Below the pieces are notes generated by a model. It was not told the DNA's origin, searched no databases, and saw nothing but the letters and a program-made list of their open reading frames with translations. Shown here one piece after another: positions 7,205 to 14,914 of a stretch of 32,107 nucleotides of DNA; the stretch's first letter is position 1; every line of letters begins with the position of its first letter. The stretch is from assembly GCA_002307055.1 (NCBI GenBank), contig DBTM01000030.1, positions 25,101 through 57,207 of the forward strand, given 5' to 3'. Origin of the DNA: Clostridiales bacterium UBA1316 (lineage in GTDB: Bacteria > Bacillota > Clostridia > Oscillospirales > Oscillospiraceae). Both the position numbers and the translations under genes were made by a program.

Positions 7205-7780
7205 ATGAGAAAGAAAACAACCCTGATTTTAGTGGAATGCGCGATGATGATCGCCATGTCGACGGTATTGAGCATATTTTTCAAGATATTCACGATGCCG
7301 CAGGGCGGCTCCGTCACACTCGCCAGTATGGCGCCGCTCATTCTGGTATCGTACCGGCACGGGCTTAAGTGGGGGCTCGGTACGGGATTCACACACGCTC
7401 TCCTGCAAATGGTTATCGGGTTTTACGCCCCCCCGGCAGGGACATTTTTAGCGTTTGTCGGCGTCATTGCCCTGGACTATATCCTCGCGTTTACAATACT
7501 CGGCTCCGCGGCATTCTTCGGCAGACCTTTTAAAAACAGAGCCGTCAGTGCGGCGGTCGGGACGGCAGCCGTCACCTTCCTGAGATTTATCTGCAGCTTT
7601 TTATCCGGCATTCTGATATGGGGCAGCTTTGCGCCGCAGGGCACACCCGTCTGGGTCTATTCTCTTACCTACAACGGCAGCTACATGCTCCCAGAAATTA
7701 TCATCACAACCGTCGTGGTGGCGATCCTCGTCCCCGTCCTCGACCGTTTACCCGGCAGCAATTTTAAAAAAGCGCTGTAG
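7205..7780 (+). CDS. thiT: Thiamine transporter ThiT (ECF S component)
   Basis: The 191-residue product is a very hydrophobic protein with about six membrane segments and the usual ThiT length. It starts MRKKTTLILVECAMMIAMST. Family features include a charged N-terminus, the AMMIAMSTVLS helix, and the conserved segment around YRHGLKWG preceding GFTHALLQ. ThiT binds thiamine with high affinity and works with the shared ECF energy-coupling module (EcfA, EcfA', EcfT), which is not encoded here. The ATG at 7205 with a GGAGA ribosome site 6 bases upstream is clearly right; reading from 7124 would start inside the terminator. The TPP riboswitch immediately upstream confirms the substrate. Confidence 0.95.
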   Translation: MRKKTTLILVECAMMIAMSTVLSIFFKIFTMPQGGSVTLASMAPLILVSYRHGLKWGLGTGFTHALLQMVIGFYAPPAGTFLAFVGVIALDYILAFTILGSAAFFGRPFKNRAVSAAVGTAAVTFLRFICSFLSGILIWGSFAPQGTPVWVYSLTYNGSYMLPEIIITTVVVAILVPVLDRLPGSNFKKAL

Positions 7781-7845
7781 GGGGATGTAATCCACAGGGC
7801 GGTATGGAGGCTGCCCGCTACGGTAAAACTCGAATATTCTGTAAC

Positions 7846-7865
7846 GGCGGGCTTCCACGCCCGCC
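7846..7865. repeat. GC-rich intergenic hairpin
   Basis: GGCGGGC (7846-7852) and GCCCGCC (7859-7865) pair perfectly around the 6-base loop TTCCAC. The same right-hand GCGGGC can also pair with GCCCGC at 7813-7818, so two exclusive folds exist. No T-run follows. Confidence 0.5.
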
Positions 7866-7894
7866 CGTCGTTCATAAAATCACAGCCAGCGTAG

Positions 7895-7921
7895 CGCATA
7901 TTTGAGCAATATGCGTTTTTT
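7895..7921 (+). terminator. Intrinsic terminator downstream of thiT
   Basis: CGCATATT (7895-7902) and AATATGCG (7908-7915) form a perfect 8-base stem with a 5-base loop, followed by six T residues and then GCTTTTT. It lies 115 bases after the thiT stop and just before the tex promoter. Confidence 0.85.
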
Positions 7922-7925
7922 GCTT

Positions 7926-7953
7926 TTTACATAAGGGTACAATATGGTATAAT
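7926..7953 (+). promoter_or_regulatory. Promoter of tex
   Basis: TTTACA (7926-7931), a 16-base spacer and TATAAT (7948-7953) with an upstream TGG give an extended -10 promoter. The leader to the tex ATG is about 25 bases. Confidence 0.55.
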
Positions 7954-7982
7954 GTCGGTATTAACGCAAATCGAGGTATTTT

Positions 7983-10148
7983 ATGGATATTATGGCGCTG
8001 CTGTCGGCAGAATTTAAGCTTAGACCCGAGCATGTTAAAAATATCGTTTCCCTTATTGACGACGGAAACACGATTCCGTTTATCGCCCGTTACCGCAAGG
8101 AAATGACGGGTTCGGTCGACGATCAGGTCCTCCGTGAGCTGAATGACCGGCTTTTATACATCAGAAATCTTGAAAAACGCAAGGCTGAGATCAAAGAAAG
8201 CATTGCCGCACAGGATAAAATGACGGACGAGCTGTCCAAAGCAATCGATAACGCCGTCACACTCGCCGAGGCGGAGGATTTATACCGCCCGTACCGCCCC
8301 AAACGCCGCACCCGCGCAACGATTGCCCGGGAAAAGGGCTTGGACCCGCTCGCGGTCCTCCTGATGGCGCAGAATATCCGCAGGGGAACGCTTCAGGAGC
8401 TCGCCGCCCCCTTTGTAAATGAGGAAAAAGGTGTTTCGTCCTGTGAAGAAGCGCTCGCGGGCGCTGGCGATATTTTAGCTGAGGATATTTCTGATGACGC
8501 CGAATGCCGCAAGCGCCTGCGCGTTCTGATGCTGCGGGAGGGTAGGCTCGCGTCAAAAGCCGCCAAAAACGAAAAATCCGTGTATGAAATGTACTATGAT
8601 TTCGCCGAGCTTGTCAGCAAAATCCCAAGCCACCGTATTTTGGCCATCAACAGAGGCGAAAAAGAAGAGTTTCTTAAAACGAAGATCGAATTGAATGAAG
8701 ATTCAGCCATAAGTATTCTGTATGACCGCTTTATAATCAATGGGTCCATCACAACAGAATCCGTCAAAGCCGCCGCGCAGGACGCGTGGAAAAGGCTGAT
8801 CGAGCCATCCCTCGAGCGTGAGGTGCGCAATGAACTAACGGATCGGGCGTCCGAGCAGGCCATCCGCATGTTTGCGCTGAACCTAAAGCCGCTGCTGCTT
8901 CAGCCGCCTGTCAGGAATAAGGTCATCCTCGGGCTGGACCCCGCTTACCGGACAGGCTGCAAAATCGCCGTCGTCAGCGAGACCGGCAAACCGCTTGATA
9001 CCACGGTTATATACCCCACGCCGCCGCAGAATAAGATAGAGGAAGCAAAAAAGGAGCTCAAGCAGCTCATCAAAAAATATAATGTTGACGTGATCTCCAT
9101 CGGCAACGGCACGGCTTCGAAAGAATCGGAAATATTTGTGGCTGGGCTCATTTCGGAGCTCGACCACCCTGTCAGATATATGGTCGTCAATGAAGCCGGG
9201 GCGTCCGTGTACTCCGCGTCAAAGCTGGCGGCGGAAGAATTCCCCGATTACGATGTTACGCAAAGAAGCGCCGTGTCCATTGCCCGTCGCCTTCTGGACC
9301 CGCTGGCTGAGCTCGTTAAAATCGACCCCAAAGCCATCGGTGTCGGTCAATATCAGCACGATATGCCGCCCGCGCGCCTCGATTCTGCTCTCGGCGGTGT
9401 CGTGGAGGACTGTGTCAACAGCGTCGGAGTTGATTTGAATACCGCTTCAACTCACTTGTTAACGTATATAGCGGGGCTTAATATGTCGGTCGCGAAAAAC
9501 ATCGTCGCCTACCGCGATGAAAACGGCAATTTTAAGAGCCGCCCGGAGCTGAAGAAGGTCGCCAAGCTCGGCCCGAAGGCTTACGAGCAGTGCGCGGGCT
9601 TTCTGCGTATCCCCGGCGGCAAAAATATCCTCGACAACACCTCCGTCCATCCCGAATCATACGAGGCTTCAGAAAAACTCCTAAAATTGTTTTCACTCAG
9701 CCTGAAGGATAAGAACAGCGGCATAGAAAATCTTGCCCTGCTCGTCAAAGAAGCAGGCGAAGAGAAGGTCGCCGCTGCCTGCGGTGTCGGCCTCCCGACC
9801 CTGCGCGATATCGTCAAGGAACTCCAAAAGCCCGGGCGAGACCTCCGCGACGAGCTGCCCCCGCCGATGCTCCGCACAGATATCATGGATCTGGGCGACC
9901 TGATGGCCGGTATGGAGCTCACAGGCACCGTCCGCAACGTCATTGATTTCGGCGTGTTTGTCGACATCGGCGTCCATCAGGACGGCCTCGTCCACATCTC
10001 CGAGCTCTGTGACCGTTACATCCGTCACCCCTCCGAAGTCGTCAAGGTCGGCGACATCGTCAAAGTCTCCGTCCTCAGCGTCGACCCCGTCAAAAAGAGA
10101 ATCGCTCTGTCGATGAAAAAACAAAAAGAGCCAAACGTTACATTATGA
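7983..10148 (+). CDS. tex: Tex family RNA-binding protein
   Basis: The 721-residue protein has the full Tex length and order. A helical N-terminal region contains the signature IPFIARYRKEMTG. A YqgF/RNase H-like domain begins with LGLDPAYRTGCK near residue 316. A helix-hairpin-helix segment (about 490-560) includes GLNMSVAKNIVAYR. The protein ends in an S1 domain (about 640-710) with GTVRNVIDFGVFVDIG and HISELCDRY. Tex proteins bind RNA and influence transcription and translation, though their precise role is not settled. The ATG at 7983 has an AGGT ribosome site. The stop overlaps the start of the next gene by 4 bases (ATGA), so the two are co-translated. Confidence 0.95.
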   Translation: MDIMALLSAEFKLRPEHVKNIVSLIDDGNTIPFIARYRKEMTGSVDDQVLRELNDRLLYIRNLEKRKAEIKESIAAQDKMTDELSKAIDNAVTLAEAEDLYRPYRPKRRTRATIAREKGLDPLAVLLMAQNIRRGTLQELAAPFVNEEKGVSSCEEALAGAGDILAEDISDDAECRKRLRVLMLREGRLASKAAKNEKSVYEMYYDFAELVSKIPSHRILAINRGEKEEFLKTKIELNEDSAISILYDRFIINGSITTESVKAAAQDAWKRLIEPSLEREVRNELTDRASEQAIRMFALNLKPLLLQPPVRNKVILGLDPAYRTGCKIAVVSETGKPLDTTVIYPTPPQNKIEEAKKELKQLIKKYNVDVISIGNGTASKESEIFVAGLISELDHPVRYMVVNEAGASVYSASKLAAEEFPDYDVTQRSAVSIARRLLDPLAELVKIDPKAIGVGQYQHDMPPARLDSALGGVVEDCVNSVGVDLNTASTHLLTYIAGLNMSVAKNIVAYRDENGNFKSRPELKKVAKLGPKAYEQCAGFLRIPGGKNILDNTSVHPESYEASEKLLKLFSLSLKDKNSGIENLALLVKEAGEEKVAAACGVGLPTLRDIVKELQKPGRDLRDELPPPMLRTDIMDLGDLMAGMELTGTVRNVIDFGVFVDIGVHQDGLVHISELCDRYIRHPSEVVKVGDIVKVSVLSVDPVKKRIALSMKKQKEPNVTL

Positions 10149-11824
10149 ATGTACTCCTGTGTATGCTGAACTCAAAATATATTCATTCCTCGCTGGCACC
10201 GTGGTATCTGCTGGCGGGGATTGAAGCATATGGGCATGAATCGATCAGCGCGGAGGTTATCGAGGGGACCGTGAATATGACCCTACAGGATGCGGCGGAC
10301 AAGCTTATTGCGAAAAACCCGTCGGTGATCGGCTTCTGCTGCTATATCTGGAACATCGCGTATATAAAAAAGCTTCTGCTAATCATAAAAAATGCATTGC
10401 CGGAGGTTGTCATAATACTGGGCGGCCCGGAGGTCAGCTTCAACGCCGGAGAAGTATTAAATTCCGAGCCTCTTGCCGATTACATCATTTCCGGGGAGGG
10501 CGAAATGCCGCTGGCGCTGCTGCTGGACGCGCTCAAAACAGGTCACAGCGCAGCTGACATTCCGGGTGTGTGCTATCGGGCGAACGGAGAGCCGGTCGCT
10601 GCGTTGCCGTATTGCCCGGCGGAAGCCCCCCCGAACCCTTACACAAAAGCATATTTTGAAACGCTCAGCGGTCGGATTGCCTATCTCGAAACGAGCCGGG
10701 GCTGTCCGTTTTCGTGCGCCTTCTGTCTGTCCGGGCGCATAGGAGGCGTCCGCTTTTTTGACGTGGAGCGGGCGAAGCGGGACATCGTGCTTCTGGCAAA
10801 CAGCGGCACGCAAACCGTTAAATTCGTTGACAGGACGTTTAATGTCAACAAGAAACGCGCTCAGGAAATATTCAGCTTTATCATCGACAGCTATGGGCAA
10901 GCCATACCGAAGGGCATCTGCTTCCATTTTGAGCTGGCAGGCGACTTGCTGGATGACGAGACGCTGGCGCTGATCAGTAAAGCACCGGCGGGTGCCATGC
11001 AATTTGAAATCGGCTTGCAGAGCTTTAATCCTAAAACACTCGACAGCATCAACAGAAAAACAGATATCGGCCTCCTGAAAAGGAATATCCGGCGCCTGAT
11101 TTCCTTTGGCAGCGCCCATGTCCATATCGATCTGATTGCCGGACTGCCGCAGGAGGATATAAAAAGCTTCGCAGAAAGCTTCAATACGGCATACGCGCTG
11201 CAGCCGCACATGCTGCAGCTGGGTTTTTTAAAGCTGTTGCACGGTGCGTCCATGCGGGAGCAGGCGGAATTATTTCCTTGCCGTTACTCAGAGGAGCCGC
11301 CATATGAGGTGATCCAGACGCCGTGGCTGTCGGTAAATGACTTCAAAAAACTGCATGACGCCGAAGACGCCCTTGAACGTCTTTATAACAGCGGGCGTTT
11401 CCGCCGGACGCTGCGTTATGTACTGGGGCAGACAGGCTTGACACCCTTTGAGCTGTTTGTGCGCACAGGCAGTTTTGCGGCTAAAAAAGGGACTGAGTGC
11501 ATTTCCCTCGATCATTTCACAGCACTGATTCTTGAATATTTCGCATCGTACAGCGGCATTGATAAAATGGCGCTGCGCGATGCCCTGGTTTGCGACAGAC
11601 TCGCAACAAATTCGACAGGCCGTCTCCCGCCGGCCCTGCAGGTTAAGGACCCCGGCTTAAAAAAGGCTGTTCAAAGCCTCGCCCTGAATGAAGCGACACG
11701 GCCTGCTGACGGCATAAACCGCGGCTGTGCCATTTTATACAGCGAAAATGTTCTCGTCTATGCTGATTACACGGCGAAAGACCCCGTCAGCGGGGAATAT
11801 GAACTTAAAAAGCAAGCAATTTAA
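10145..11824 (+). CDS. B12-binding-type radical SAM protein with DUF4080-like C-terminus
   Basis: The 559-residue protein starts MNVLLCMLNSKYIHSSLAPW, a cobalamin-binding-like Rossmann domain (about residues 1-140) with ILGGPEVSF and SGEGE. A radical SAM barrel follows, with the cluster motif GCPFSCAFC (Cys187, Cys191, Cys194) near SRGC. The C-terminal 200 residues resemble the DUF4080 extension found on such proteins. It should cleave S-adenosylmethionine to start a radical reaction, but the substrate is unknown. No histidine typical of base-off B12 binding is obvious, so cobalamin use is uncertain. It overlaps tex by 4 bases and is probably cotranscribed with it. Confidence 0.88.
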   Translation: MNVLLCMLNSKYIHSSLAPWYLLAGIEAYGHESISAEVIEGTVNMTLQDAADKLIAKNPSVIGFCCYIWNIAYIKKLLLIIKNALPEVVIILGGPEVSFNAGEVLNSEPLADYIISGEGEMPLALLLDALKTGHSAADIPGVCYRANGEPVAALPYCPAEAPPNPYTKAYFETLSGRIAYLETSRGCPFSCAFCLSGRIGGVRFFDVERAKRDIVLLANSGTQTVKFVDRTFNVNKKRAQEIFSFIIDSYGQAIPKGICFHFELAGDLLDDETLALISKAPAGAMQFEIGLQSFNPKTLDSINRKTDIGLLKRNIRRLISFGSAHVHIDLIAGLPQEDIKSFAESFNTAYALQPHMLQLGFLKLLHGASMREQAELFPCRYSEEPPYEVIQTPWLSVNDFKKLHDAEDALERLYNSGRFRRTLRYVLGQTGLTPFELFVRTGSFAAKKGTECISLDHFTALILEYFASYSGIDKMALRDALVCDRLATNSTGRLPPALQVKDPGLKKAVQSLALNEATRPADGINRGCAILYSENVLVYADYTAKDPVSGEYELKKQAI

Positions 11825-11920
11825 TGACAAGGGGGCGATTCTCCTAATTTGTTTATTATGCTGCATAACCGTTAAAACGCATCACCCATACATCAACCTT
11901 GCCGGTTAAACATGATTTCA

Positions 11921-11942
11921 ATGCCGGCAGGCATTTTTTTTT
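11921..11942 (+). terminator. Intrinsic terminator after the tex-radical SAM operon
   Basis: ATGCC (11921-11925) and GGCAT (11930-11934) pair around GGCA, followed by nine T residues. The stem is short but the T-run is strong. It lies about 100 bases after the radical SAM stop. Confidence 0.7.
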
Positions 11943-12014
11943 GCGGTTTGGTTAAAATGTGAGTAATCTGATTCAGCATTATGCATCGAATACTTACGAA
12001 AACAGGCGGGGTTT

Positions 12015-13274
12015 ATGACATTTAACGATTTATATGAGGGGATTTTAAAGTCGGCGGCGGAAAACAGACGCGGTCAGTATCTGAAAACGCTGGGAACCGA
12101 GGACGTCGGACACGGTATCGACTGCCTGCTGCATCCGGACAGATACGCGCCCGTCTGGAAGACCGAACCGTGTGACTGCGGGAGAGACGGGGCGCCGGAC
12201 TGCGTCAAACGCTGCATTTTCAATGCCATCAAGCGTGATTCAGCCGGAGAACTCATCATTGATAAAGAGCAGTGCGTCGGGTGTTCGGATTGTGTCGATG
12301 CCTGCGCTTCGAGAAAACTGACGCAAAGCCGTGATGTTCTGCCTGTGCTTGACGCGCTCAAGAGCGCCAAAGGCCCCGTCTACGCTCTGGTCGCACCGGC
12401 GTTCATCGGGCAGTTTGGGGATGTCCCTCCCGGTCAGCTCCGTTCGGCTTTCAAATCCCTCGGGTTTGCTGGGATGGTCGAAGTCGCGCTGTTCGCCGAC
12501 ATCCTGACCCTGAAGGAAGCACTTGTTTTTAACAAAAAAATTAAAACAGATGAAGATTTTATGTTAACAAGCTGCTGCTGCCCGATCTGGATTGCCATGG
12601 TACGCCGGAGCTTCACCCAGTATACGAAAAAAATACCCGACTCTGTCTCGCCGATGGTAGCCTGCGGCCGTGCCGTTAAAAAAATGGAACCGTCGGCTGT
12701 GACGGTTTTTATCGGCCCATGTCTGGCTAAAAAGGTTGAAGCCCGCGAAAAGGATATTGCCGACGCTGTCGATTATGTGCTGACATTTGAGGAAGTCAGG
12801 GATATTTTCCAGGCCTTTCATATCGCGCCTGAGGACATGGCTGAGGATGGGAAGGAGCATTCCTCAAAAGCCGGGAGGCTTTACGGCAGAACAGGCGGCG
12901 TCAGCGAAGCCGTCAAAAACACCGCCCGGCAGATGAATCCCAAGCGCACTATTGACGTCCGGGCGGAGCAAGCCGACGGGACAACGCGCTGCCGGGAGCT
13001 GCTGCAGCGCCTGATGGAGGGGAAGGTTACAGCGAATTATCTGGAGGGTATGGGCTGCGTCGGCGGCTGTATCGGCGGGCCGAAGGTATTGATTCCTCCG
13101 CAGGATGGAAAGTGCTATGTCGACCTATACGGCAAGGCCTCCGTCTATGAAACACCGCTGGATAATCCAAACGTCCGTGAAGTGCTCAAAAGCTTAGGGT
13201 TTGATTCGATCGAAAGTCTCCTCAACGATAACGAAATATTCACCCGCCATTTCGATGAACTGGCGCTTAAGTGA
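12015..13274 (+). CDS. Monomeric [FeFe]-hydrogenase, group B-like
   Basis: The 419-residue protein begins with two ferredoxin-type [4Fe-4S] sites: Cys53, 55, 63 and 67, then Cys87, 90, 93 and 97 in CVGCSDCVDAC. The H-cluster domain follows. All three H-cluster signatures are present: TSCCCPIW (Cys187-189), GPCLAKKVEA (Cys236) and GMGCVGGCIGG (Cys348, Cys352). These suggest a working active site for reversible proton reduction, fed by ferredoxin. The triple cysteine of the first motif and the lack of a NuoG-like extension fit the less-studied group B enzymes better than the classical CpI type; this class call is inference. The ATG at 12015 follows GGCGGGG. It stands alone as a single gene, well away from the Rex-linked subunits. 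Confidence 0.88.
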   Translation: MTFNDLYEGILKSAAENRRGQYLKTLGTEDVGHGIDCLLHPDRYAPVWKTEPCDCGRDGAPDCVKRCIFNAIKRDSAGELIIDKEQCVGCSDCVDACASRKLTQSRDVLPVLDALKSAKGPVYALVAPAFIGQFGDVPPGQLRSAFKSLGFAGMVEVALFADILTLKEALVFNKKIKTDEDFMLTSCCCPIWIAMVRRSFTQYTKKIPDSVSPMVACGRAVKKMEPSAVTVFIGPCLAKKVEAREKDIADAVDYVLTFEEVRDIFQAFHIAPEDMAEDGKEHSSKAGRLYGRTGGVSEAVKNTARQMNPKRTIDVRAEQADGTTRCRELLQRLMEGKVTANYLEGMGCVGGCIGGPKVLIPPQDGKCYVDLYGKASVYETPLDNPNVREVLKSLGFDSIESLLNDNEIFTRHFDELALK

Positions 13275-13281
13275 GACGAGT

Positions 13282-13453
13282 GGGCGATTCGTGAATCGCC
13301 CTTACGGCGTAAGCGTTCTTAGGCTCCTTTTGTCAATTCTCTGCGTAAAACGCAGAGAATTTGGGAGCTGTCACCGAAGGTGACTGAGGATTGTCCCTGT
13401 ACTGCGTAACGCCAGCAATTGCAGGAAGAGCGTAGGGGCGATCTGTGATCGCC
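13282..13453. repeat. Mosaic of palindromic (REP/MITE-like) elements
   Basis: Four perfect hairpins are packed after the hydrogenase gene: GGGCGATTC/GAATCGCCC (13282-13301); an 11-base stem AATTCTCTGCG/CGCAGAGAATT (13335-13361); GTCACC/GGTGAC (13370-13384); and GGCGATC/GATCGCC (13437-13453). The first and last are related to each other (a GGCGAT core), and the middle pair lies between them. There is no coding potential I trust. Density and relatedness suggest insertion of short non-autonomous repeats. Apart from the promoter at 13508-13536, the 385-base gap between 13274 and 13660 holds little else. Confidence 0.7.
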
Positions 13454-13507
13454 AGTCAAAGACGTTATGAACATAAAGGTTGCGCGGATTACCGTAACAA
13501 CCCTCTG

Positions 13508-13536
13508 TTGACACAAATGGGGACGGGCTGTAGAAT
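13508..13536 (+). promoter_or_regulatory. Promoter of the UBA/DUF4342 gene
   Basis: TTGACA (13508-13513), a 17-base spacer and TAGAAT (13531-13536) make a good housekeeping promoter. The spacer reads CAAATGGGGACGGGCTG, which resembles the GGGGACGG repeat seen at 31117-31159. The leader to the ATG is about 115 bases. Confidence 0.55.
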
Positions 13537-13659
13537 TAATTGTATTAAAATAATAATGCGGCATTTTAATCCGATTTTAATTTTAATCATATTGTTCTTT
13601 AAGTGTTCTCTGTTAGGATGAGTCCATCAGCCAGAGAACAACTAAAGGAGGAAAATAAA

Positions 13660-14199
13660 ATGGCAACACTGGAACAGGTAGAAAAACTTCGCGAGAAAGC
13701 GAATGTCAGCTTCGAAGAGGCAAAGGCGGCGCTTGAATCGTGCAATAACGATCTGCTCGACGCGCTCATCTATCTCGAGCGTCAGGGAAAGGTCAACGCC
13801 CCGTCGGGCGGCGGTTATTACACCAGCCAAAATACGGAAGAGGAAAAGCAGACCTACACCGGGAATAATTACAGCCGGCAAAATTGCGGCGGTACCTTCA
13901 AGGACGCCATGTGTAAATTCGGCCGCTTCTGCGCAAAGATTTTTAATATCGGCAACACCAATTATCTCGTCGCCGAAAAAAACGGCGCAATGCTCTTTGA
14001 ATGCCCGGTGACGGCGCTCATACTGCTGCTGATCTTTTTCTTTTGGGTTGTTGTGCCGCTGTTTATCCTGAGCTTATTCTTCCGTTTCCATTATCACTTC
14101 CGCGGCAATGAAATGGGCACCGAGCAGGTCAACAAGGTCATGGACGGCGCATCCGATACGGCGGAGGACATTAAGAAGAACTTTACGGGCGAAAAATAA
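13660..14199 (+). CDS. UBA-like/DUF4342 membrane protein
   Basis: The product is 179 residues. It starts MATLEQVEKLREKANVSFEE, a UBA/EF-Ts N-terminal-like three-helix domain (about residues 1-45). A flexible Gly/Tyr/Gln-rich linker follows, then a DUF4342-like region with one long membrane segment near residues 115-145 (LILLLIFFFWVVVPLFILSL). A charged cytoplasmic tail ends the protein. The function of this family is not known. The start at 13660 is fixed by the excellent AAAGGAGGA ribosome site at 13644-13652; the in-frame start at 13603 has none. It lies 37 bases before a two-component system and is likely cotranscribed with it, which would suggest a role in envelope sensing or stress (inference). 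Confidence 0.85.
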   Translation: MATLEQVEKLREKANVSFEEAKAALESCNNDLLDALIYLERQGKVNAPSGGGYYTSQNTEEEKQTYTGNNYSRQNCGGTFKDAMCKFGRFCAKIFNIGNTNYLVAEKNGAMLFECPVTALILLLIFFFWVVVPLFILSLFFRFHYHFRGNEMGTEQVNKVMDGASDTAEDIKKNFTGEK

Positions 14200-14236
14200 G
14201 AGTAATAATTCTTAAAGAGCGGGGCTGAGGTATCTC

Positions 14237-14914
14237 ATGGGAGCTAAGATTTTACTGATCGAGGATGAGGAGAAGCTGGCGCGTTTTGTGGAGCTCGAGC
14301 TCAACTTCGAGGGTTATGCCGTCACAAAGGCGTTTAACGGCCGGACAGGCAGCGAGCTGGCTCAAAACGAGCATTTCGACCTCATACTGCTGGACATTAT
14401 GCTTCCCGAGCTCAACGGCATGGAGGTACTGCGGCGCATTCGCCGCATGTCCTCCGTGCCCGTCATCATGCTGACCGCGCGCGACAGTGTCACCGATAAG
14501 GTGGCCGGCCTCGACCTCGGCGCCGATGATTATATTACAAAGCCGTTCGCCATTGAGGAGCTGCTCGCCCGCATCCGCACAGCCCTGCGGAAGACCGCCC
14601 CGGTTATGGAAAACGACGTTTTGTCGGCCCAGAACGTTCAGCTCGATTTAAAACGCCATACCGTCACCGTTGACGGGAAGCCGCTTGAGCTTACCAAGCG
14701 GGAGTTTGACCTCCTGCATTATCTGTTAAAAAACAAGGGTATCGTCGTATCGCGTGAAGCGCTGATGGAGAACGTTTGGGATTTTGACTTTGACGGGGGC
14801 ACAAACGCCGTTGACGTCTATATCCGTTTTCTGCGCGGGAAAATTGACGAGGCGTTTGATATTAAGCTTATTCACACGGTGCGCGGTGTAGGATATGTGA
14901 TTAAGGATGAGTAA
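14237..14914 (+). CDS. OmpR/PhoB-family response regulator
   Basis: The 225-residue protein has a receiver domain (1-120) with the acidic pair in IEDEEKL, phospho-acceptor Asp53 in LILLDIMLP, the Thr in MLTARD and the Lys in KPFAIEELLAR. A winged-helix DNA-binding domain (about 130-225) ends with VDVYIRFLRGKID and HTVRGVGYV. It would be phosphorylated by the adjacent kinase and bind promoters as a dimer. The ATG at 14237 has a GAGGT ribosome site. The kinase gene follows with no gap. Target genes cannot be deduced. Confidence 0.96.
   Translation: MGAKILLIEDEEKLARFVELELNFEGYAVTKAFNGRTGSELAQNEHFDLILLDIMLPELNGMEVLRRIRRMSSVPVIMLTARDSVTDKVAGLDLGADDYITKPFAIEELLARIRTALRKTAPVMENDVLSAQNVQLDLKRHTVTVDGKPLELTKREFDLLHYLLKNKGIVVSREALMENVWDFDFDGGTNAVDVYIRFLRGKIDEAFDIKLIHTVRGVGYVIKDE

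Noticed and set aside
10457..11209. Long minus-strand open frame opposite the radical SAM gene
   Set aside because: No ribosome site or recognisable domain; its composition is that of a shadow of the plus-strand gene.
11820..11845. Possible third GGGGACGG-type element (GACAAGGGGGCGATTCTCC)
   Set aside because: Only partly similar and without a paired arm; could be chance.
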